This document shows, one piece after another, positions 57,955 to 64,000 of a stretch of 64,000 bases of DNA; position 1 is the first letter of the stretch; each line of letters opens with the position of its first letter. Under the pieces are notes generated by a model that worked only from the letters and a program-made list of their open reading frames with translations, did no database searches and was not told the origin of the DNA. Origin of the DNA: Symbiodinium natans. Lineage: Eukaryota > Sar > Dinophyceae > Suessiales > Symbiodiniaceae. Position numbers and translations under genes: made by a program. Where the stretch lies: assembly GCA_905221605.1 (NCBI GenBank), contig CAJNDS010002746.1, positions 807,889 to 871,888 on the forward strand, read 5' to 3'.

Positions 57955-59234
57955 CAGCACTTCCCAGGCGTATCAAGATTCTCAGCATGTTGTCCAAGGC
58001 CAGAGGCGGCATCGGTCAAGAAGACGCAAGCCAAAGACCAGGAATCTGTCCCAGTCTTCCCGGCCTGAGACGTCACGGCAGAAACAGCTTCGTCCCACAG
58101 CTCACTGTACTTGCCCGGGAATGACACGATGCACTTTGTGGCTCTCTCATTGATATGTCCCGGGAAAGCGATGCGCTTGGATGCAAAGCCAAATCCAGAG
58201 AGGTCTGCAAGCTGGCGGAAGGCGTCCATGGGACGATTCCATTGCTTTGGCCCAACCACTCCGCTGAGCGCGAGGGTGTTGCAAATTTGGAGAAACAAGT
58301 CGAAAGTCAGCCATGATCCGCTGGTCACTTTCCATTTGCTGAGAAGGATGTCGCGAGTCAGGTAGGTGTAGAAGGACCAGAAGCTCAGAGCGGGCCCTAG
58401 CAGGACCAAGACAGCGCTTCCAAGGAGGAGGTGCGCAGTAGATCTAATGGCCTTGTCACCACCGGCAGCCAGCAAAGCTCTGCAGGCAACAAAACAGAGG
58501 CTGCAACACTGGGTAAGCAAAATCACACAGCAGCAGAATAAGCTCAAATTTACAACAGCAAGGTCCGTGACGCTAAGCATCGCATGACCGTAGAGGCAAT
58601 TACGAATTGTCGCTTTTCCGGACAGGAAGAGTATGGACAAAATGCCAAGGATGCCCACAACGTGGCAAAGCTTAGCTGTAAACCCTCGATCCAAGGCCGA
58701 GAGCTTCAGATTTGTCATGTGCATCTGCATGCAGTTGCAACCGATCTCCCACAGAAGCGTGCCAAGCACGCACAGGGAGTTCATGGCGAAGGCACTGCCT
58801 TGAAAGGCCCAGACGACCAGGCCCAAGAAGCCGTCGTCGCCCACGAAGAAGGCCAGCGAGAAGATCGCTCGGCGGCACCAGAGATGCAACAACGACTTTT
58901 CTGAGAATCTGCCATTGTTGCGGAGAAGGAAGTGGACCGCGAATCCTGTCATTACCGGCCGAAGAACCCCATCAAACATCGCGAAATACGAGGCTTCCCA
59001 ACCCACAGCCAAAACATTGCCAGCAACTCTTGCCAAGGTGTAAACTGCCAGAATCTTTGTAGCGGTCGCTGTCGCGGCGTCAGGCTCTGAGCAAGCCTCG
59101 AGTTTCTTACCCAGATCCACGAGGGTTGTCCTCCTACGCGCGAACCTTTGCGGCCGCTCCTCCGCGTTCGCGCCACTCGCATGGCTGGCCCTGATGGGCA
59201 GCTCGATGCCTTCTCCAAGAGCATTGGCAGGCAT
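57955..59234 (-). CDS. Multi-pass membrane protein, first coding exon
   Basis: The ATG at 59234 has an in-frame TGA two codons upstream. Residues 1-50 are polar and basic. Hydrophobic segments lie near 60-80, 87-104, 125-165, 188-206, 216-255, 266-290 and 305-327, suggesting seven or eight membrane passes. A Cys-rich helix (about 233-251) stands out. From about 340 the chain is soluble (FPGKYSELWDEAVSAVTSQA, ...GLGQHAENLD). The open frame ends at TAA 57939, but the exon more likely ends at TG|GTGCCATAG (57955), which joins exon 2 in phase. The three coding exons give about 602 residues. An acceptor (CTATCTAACAG) just upstream of the ATG suggests a 5' intron or trans-splice site. A transporter or receptor-like role cannot be distinguished. 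Confidence 0.75.
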
Positions 59235-59270
59235 GGCTCAAACAGTTTGGCACCTGTTAGATAGTCTTCA

Positions 59271-59350
59271 TTTGGATGCTCCCAGTCCTTAATAGGGATC
59301 ATAGTGCCCACGATTATAATCCCCATTTATTCAGGACTGTTAGTATCCAA
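59271..59350. mobile_element. Short inverted-repeat element, family A, upstream of the membrane-protein gene
   Basis: TTTGGATGCTCCCAGTCCTT on the left and AGGACTGTTAGTATCCAA on the right. It ends about 20 bp before an AG acceptor upstream of the ATG at 59234. Confidence 0.7.
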
Positions 59351-62300
59351 AATATTCTTGCTTCAATAAACTACATAGGGAAGGAGTGTCTAGTGCGTGC
59401 TTCGTCTGTTTGTCCGGTTTGTCTAGTACAGCAACGTCAAGTTCAGCATCGTGCAGAGTTTTGTGCAAGACTGACATGGATCAACAGGTCATGAGGTGCC
59501 TCTCTACGTCTGAGGGCTGCACAAACAAGTTAAGGAGTTTCGTACGGGACCGTGCAGCATGGTGCTCAAATGCCTAGACCCAGGGAACCTCTAGGACTTC
59601 TTGAGACCTCTAGCTTGGGTTTAGGGTTCAGGGTTTAGGGGCTTATAGGGTTGTGTAATCCCTTCCCCCTAATATTAAAGGGGGGGCCCCCCCCCTCCCC
59701 CAATAGAAATTCGAAATGTGTTTTTATTATTAGGGGGAGGTTTTTATCCAAATGCCATGTTTGGGGTCCAAAGGGTTTAGGGTCTAGGCTGGGGAGAGAG
59801 GGAGGGAGCTTTAGGATGTTGGTTGGCTGGCGGGTTTTGGGTGCCCTGAACGCCCCCCTAATTCGGAATAGGGTTTAAAAGGCCGGGTCGGTTTCGGCAG
59901 GATTTTCAAAAAAAGTGTTTTTAGTATTAGGGGGGGGTCCTTAATAAAAGGGGGAAGGGATTACTTTAGGGTTCAGGCTTTAGGATTTAGGGTTTAGGGT
60001 TTGCGCTTTAGGGTTTAAGGTACAAACTGGCCCATGGCTAGGATTTAGGGCTTCGGGCGCTTTGGGCTTTTGGGTATGGTTCGGTTTTAGGGCTTAGGGC
60101 TTAGGGCTTAGGGCTTAGGGCTTAGGGCTTAGGGCTTAGGGCTCAGGGCTCAGGGCTTAGGGCTTAGGGCTTCGGGCTTAGGGCTTAGGGCTTAGGGTTT
60201 AGTGTTTAGTGTTTAGGGTTTAGGGTTTCGGGTTTCGGGTTGTAGAGGACTGCATGAGCATGGGTGAAGCCGACGAGGACCCGACGCAGCTGCGCATCGC
60301 CACGGCTGCCTGATGGTAGTCCTGTTTTAGGGCTGTTTTAGGGCTTTCGGGTTTAGGGTTTAGGGTTTAGGGTTTTAGGGTTTAGGGTTTTAGGGTTTAG
60401 GGTTTAGGGTTTCGGGTTTTAGGGTTTAGGGCCTTAGGGCTTTCGTGGTTCAGGGTTAGGGCCACGGGGGTTGCAAGGCTGAAGTACGGGGTTTAATGCA
60501 GGAATCTTAGTTGCTGAGTTCGTAAGCCCTAAAAAAAGTGTACACTTTGAGTTTTATAGGGGACGATAGTATCCCAAAAAGTTTAAAGTGTGCTCACTCA
60601 GCTACTAAGGTATATTGGGCTTGGCAGGGATGATACAGGTATTGGAGCTCATCAACGTTCATGAGGTTAAGAGGGCTGATGGGGAATTATCCGGGCTCAT
60701 TCTGGTGTTTAGGGCTTACTGGGTTTATGAACTTGACTCGTTTTTTTGATTGGCTTCCTAGGCTTAGAGATTGGCTGGGAAGATGGCCACAAACAAATGT
60801 GTGCAGTCACATACCTATGTTAGGCTAAGCTGCATGAGGTTCCGGGCTTTTGCGGTATCCTTTGATACTGAGTTAAAGAATCTGCCGGGGTGGTTGCTGT
60901 AAAAAGGGAACCTAAAAACAAAACATGGCAAAGGGGTACTACTGGGCTACGAAGTGGTTCTTAGTAAGGAGTTGAATTAAGGTATCAGGTACCCGAAAAG
61001 ATCGCTGATTGGGTGCTATGGGGTGATGCAAGGCAGCTCCTTCCCACATTCCCTATAATAAGAACAAGAAACATATAACCCTAAACCCGAAACTACCCTA
61101 AACCCAAAACCCTACACCCCAAACCCCAAACCCTAAACCCTAAACCCTATACTAAGAACAAAACACCTGTGCAAACCATCCTGGACGGTGTCGCAGGAGA
61201 CCAAGACAAGGGGCACCGGAAGCCTCGGCAGATTGGGGGGTTTAGGGTTTAGGGTTTAGGGTTTAGGGTTTAGGGTTTAGGGTTTAGGGTTTAGGGTTTT
61301 GGGTTTAGGGTTTAGGGTTTCGGGTTTCGGGTTTAGGGTTTAGGGTGGGCATCGAGTGTCTCCGGATTTTTTGGGGGGGCTTTGGGGCTTAAAGGGTTGA
61401 GGGGTTGTGGGGGTTTAGGGTTTAGGGTTAGGTTCAGGATTTGGGGGTTTAGAAGGTGCTGTAAACTCCTCCTTTAGGGGACTACCAGCGCGACCGTTTG
61501 GATAAGCCAACTACACGCTAACCCTAAACCCCCAAAATATACGAGTTTCGGTTTTTCTCCAACTTCCTCGGGTTCTTAAGACTCCTATGAACCTGACCGG
61601 AATAGATGCCAAGCTGCACCAATGGAGGACGTTCCTCGGCGCGATGATGAGGGTTTCGGGTAAGGGTTTAGCGTTTAGGGTTTAGGGTTTAGGGTTTAGG
61701 GTTTAGGGTTTAGGGTTTAGGGCTTAGGGTTTAGGGCTTAGGGTTTAGGGTTTAGCTCACATGCGCTAGACCCTCAAGCCTTAGGCCTGACTTTCGGGGT
61801 TTGAGGTTTGGTAGGGTTTCCGGAATATAGGTCCCTCTGCTGGCGCACCTCGCAAAATAACTGCCTTTTGCTTATAATGCAAATAAATACAGCAGAGCCC
61901 AAAACTTCAGGGTGCGGCTGTTGATTCAGGCTTGAGGGCTTACTAGCAACTGTCACGAACTAGTTTTACAGTTTTTGGGAGGCAGTTGAGGCACTGAGGG
62001 TGTTGGGGATTGAGGGCTTAATTAGGGTCTAGGAGTTTGGGTCTAGGATAATGGGGTTTTGGGAACCCTAAACCCTACACCCTAAACCCTAAACCCTAAC
62101 CCTAAACCCTAAACCCTAACCCTAAACCCTAAAGTTAAAGGTTGGGGCTGTGCAGGGTAGAGAAGTGCCCAAGCACAGGGCATGCAAAATGCAGCTGCCG
62201 CCCCGAGGAACACCAGAGATTAAGCCGGAAACCCTAAACCCTAAACACAAAACCCTAAACCCTGAACCCTGAACCCTAAACCCTAAACCCTAAACCCGTA

Positions 62301-63190
62301 TGGGGGCCGAAGATGACCCTGAAACCCTAAGCCCTAATTCTAGGAGCCTTACTAATTCGAACACCGGTTTAGGGTTTAGGGTTTAGGGTTATTACGGTGT
62401 ACTTATATAGGGACCATAAGGGGATACGACTAGTAACTATTCCGACCCCTCCATTAAAGCACTACAGTCCAAGTTTCGGGTTTGGGCTTTCCGAAACCCT
62501 GGGCCCTAATCCCTGAGCCCCCTAAATAAACCCTAAGCCCCTACACCCGACACCAACATCCGACACCCTAAGCCCCAAGGTCTAAGCCCTAAGCCCTAAG
62601 CCCTAAGCCCTAAACCCTAAACCCTAAACCAACATCCAAGTGTCGGCTTCCCCCGCCACAGCAAGGCTCACACTCGTTTGGAAGCGCTCAAAACCTGCCA
62701 CGGAGCTAGGGTTTAGGGTTTAGGGTTTAGGGTTTGGGGTTTGGGGTTTGGGGTTTGGGGTTTGGGGTTTGGGGTTTGGGGTTTGGGGTTTGGGGTTTGG
62801 GGTTTGGGGTTTAGGGTTTGGGGTTTGGGGTTTGGGGTTTGGGGTTTAGGTTTAGGGTTTGGGCTTCAGAGCTAGAGTTTGGTCACCGGGCTCAGGGGGT
62901 TTTGGGTTTAGGACAACCCCTTTAGCCTGAACCCAGGTTTGGGGCCAGTGCGGATTGAGGGTCACGGCTGCCCAGACCCCTGAGAGGATCCACAAGGTAA
63001 ATGCCCTTAAGGGTTTTAAAAAATGCCCCAATGATGGTAGAGGGACCTGAGCCAGGAACCCTGAACCCCGAACCCTGAACCCTGAACCCCAAACCCTAAA
63101 CCCGAAACCCGAAGCCCGAAACCCTAAACCCTAAACCCTAAACCCTAAACCCTAAACCCTAAACCCTAAACCCTAAACCCTAAACCCTAC
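59351..63190. repeat. Repeat-rich interval with ambiguous islands, no firm gene
   Basis: Contains unique AT-richer DNA (59351-59950) with an inverted pair of pyrimidine/purine-rich segments (59655-59700 and 59925-59965), a GGGCTTA-variant array (60085-60200), TTTAGGG runs (60340-60430, 61240-61345, 61665-61755), hairpin DNA (60530-60605), CCCTAAA runs (62065-62135, 62225-62295), a TTTGGGG array (62705-62870) and CCCTAAA (63120-63190). The islands 60242-60311, 61175-61232, 61604-61648, 62133-62225 and 62640-62705 are open on both strands; the last reads VAGFERFQTSVSLAVAGEAD on minus. Confidence 0.5.
62705..62870 (+). repeat. TTTGGGG-variant block inside a TTTAGGG array
   Basis: Three TTTAGGG units, about twelve TTTGGGG, one TTTAGGG, four TTTGGGG, then mixed units. 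Variant units are clustered rather than scattered. Confidence 0.9.
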
Positions 63191-63252
63191 CGCCGAGAAG
63201 CCATGGTGGCCCAGCCGAGGACCGTCCCCCTTCACAGGCCGCGCAAGCCGAC
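63191..63252 (-). CDS. Exon, unidentified gene
   Basis: Acceptor CTAAATCAG, two bases, 20 codons RLARPVKGDGPRLGHHGFSA, and donor GCG|GTAGGGTTT, which opens the adjacent repeat tract (CCCTAAA on plus, TTTAGGG in sense). Third positions are about 75% G or C. Confidence 0.55.
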
Positions 63253-63707
63253 CTGATTTAGGATTTAAGGTTGAGGTTTAGGGTTTAGGGTTTATGGTTT
63301 AGGGTTTAGGGTTTAGGGTTTAGGGTCCGGGAAAGGGGGTGCTTGTCGTTTCTACTGAGTTGTAGCTTTGTCGAATTTAGGGCAGTGGCTTCTTGAAATG
63401 TGCGGAGGTTAGCACTTTGCCTGTCCGTAAAGCCCTAAACCCCGAACCCAGAATCCTCCACAACCAGAGACAAACGCAAGCGTAGACCTCCCGAAGTCTA
63501 CTAACACAGTTTAGGGTTCAGGGTTAAGGGTTTAGGGTCTAAACCCTATTTCGGGTTGAGACTCCAGGATGTAGTGAGCCTGTCACAGCCGCCTAGCCCT
63601 ACAATCTACACCCACCCGACACCCTTCGGGGTCGTTGCAGGAGGGCCCTAAACCCTAAGCCCTAACCCCTAAACCCTAAACCCGAAACCCTAAACCCAAA
63701 CCCCAAC

Positions 63708-63785
63708 TTTCGGATCTGCGCAAGAAGGCGAGTGGCGATCGTCGCGCACCTCGAGCTTCGGCGCCAGCCAGCGGTGCAGCTGATC
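63708..63785 (-). CDS. Exon, unidentified gene
   Basis: Acceptor CCACCAAAG, 26 codons (DQLHRWLAPKLEVRDDRHSP, then SCADPK), donor AAA|GTTGGGG or GTTGGG|GTTTGGG. Phase 0 at both ends. A second frame (ATKGSAAPLAGAEARGARR) is also open. Confidence 0.55.
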
Positions 63786-64000
63786 CTTTGGTGGCTTAGG
63801 GTTTAGGGTTTGGGGTTTAGGGTTCTTTTTACAACCGCAATGACCTCTTTTAGATGTCTAGCGGGTTTAGGGTTAAGGGTTTAGGGTTTAGGGTTTAGGG
63901 TTTAGGCTTAAGGTTTAGGGTTTAAGGGGTTAGGGTTAAACAGGTTGTGGGTTTAGTGTGAGGGGGTCTGTGATCACTTTCTAAGGGCTCAGGGCTTTTG
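63786..64000. repeat. TTTAGGG-rich right edge
   Basis: TTTAGGG and TTTAAGG units at 63796-63820 and 63860-63935 with short spacers. No gene was seen. Confidence 0.7.

Noticed and set aside
1-64000. CRISPR array
   Set aside because: Heptamer and 21-bp repeats are contiguous or vary in spacing; no direct repeats with uniform unique spacers, and the sequence is eukaryotic.
1-64000. tRNA, rRNA or spliced-leader genes
   Set aside because: No cloverleaf, rRNA core motif or spliced-leader-like sequence was recognised by eye.

Overview
The window looks like nuclear DNA of a dinoflagellate. The evidence is pervasive TTTAGGG/CCCTAAA telomere-type repeat, very short exons with mixed GT, GC and GA splice donors, an intact-looking LINE retrotransposon with an unusually long ORF2, many short inverted-repeat elements, and every confidently read gene on one (minus) strand, as in dinoflagellate unidirectional gene arrays. 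There is no sign of bacterial or organellar genes, rRNA, tRNA or CRISPR.

Layout, read as minus-strand transcription from right to left. (1) About 63.2-63.8 kb: two well-formed exons of an unidentified gene. (2) 57.05-59.23 kb: a three-exon gene for a multi-pass membrane protein with a C-terminal soluble domain. (3) About 47.6-55.0 kb: exons of one or more unidentified genes, some helical and possibly HEAT/ARM-like, with a likely C-terminus at 47587. (4) About 32.7-47.4 kb: many phase-compatible small exons of an unidentified gene that ends in a clear terminal exon at 32708. (5) 24.14-32.64 kb: a LINE (ORF1 region, then ORF2 with endonuclease, reverse transcriptase, zinc finger, RNase H and a long C-terminal extension), bracketed by arrays of a 21-bp repeat. 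(6) About 2-23 kb: a large multi-exon gene whose central exons match, from memory, the very large DUF3638-type eukaryotic protein family.

The dominant structure is that exons of about 30-240 bp sit as unique GC-rich islands separated by introns filled with telomere-like heptamer tracts. These tracts occur in both orientations and often begin within a few bases of the splice site (for example G|GTTTAGGG, or CCCTAAA...AG|). Several families of 80-160 bp inverted-repeat elements also sit flush against exon edges, as introner-like elements would. Microsatellites, a 280-bp G-run, palindromes and minisatellites fill the rest.

Exon calls rest on splice sites, reading phase, third-position GC and protein-likeness. 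A random GC-rich 100-bp island is often open in one or two frames, so single-island calls are weak. Chains with consistent phase, and the family-matching exons, are much stronger. No alignment or search could be run.
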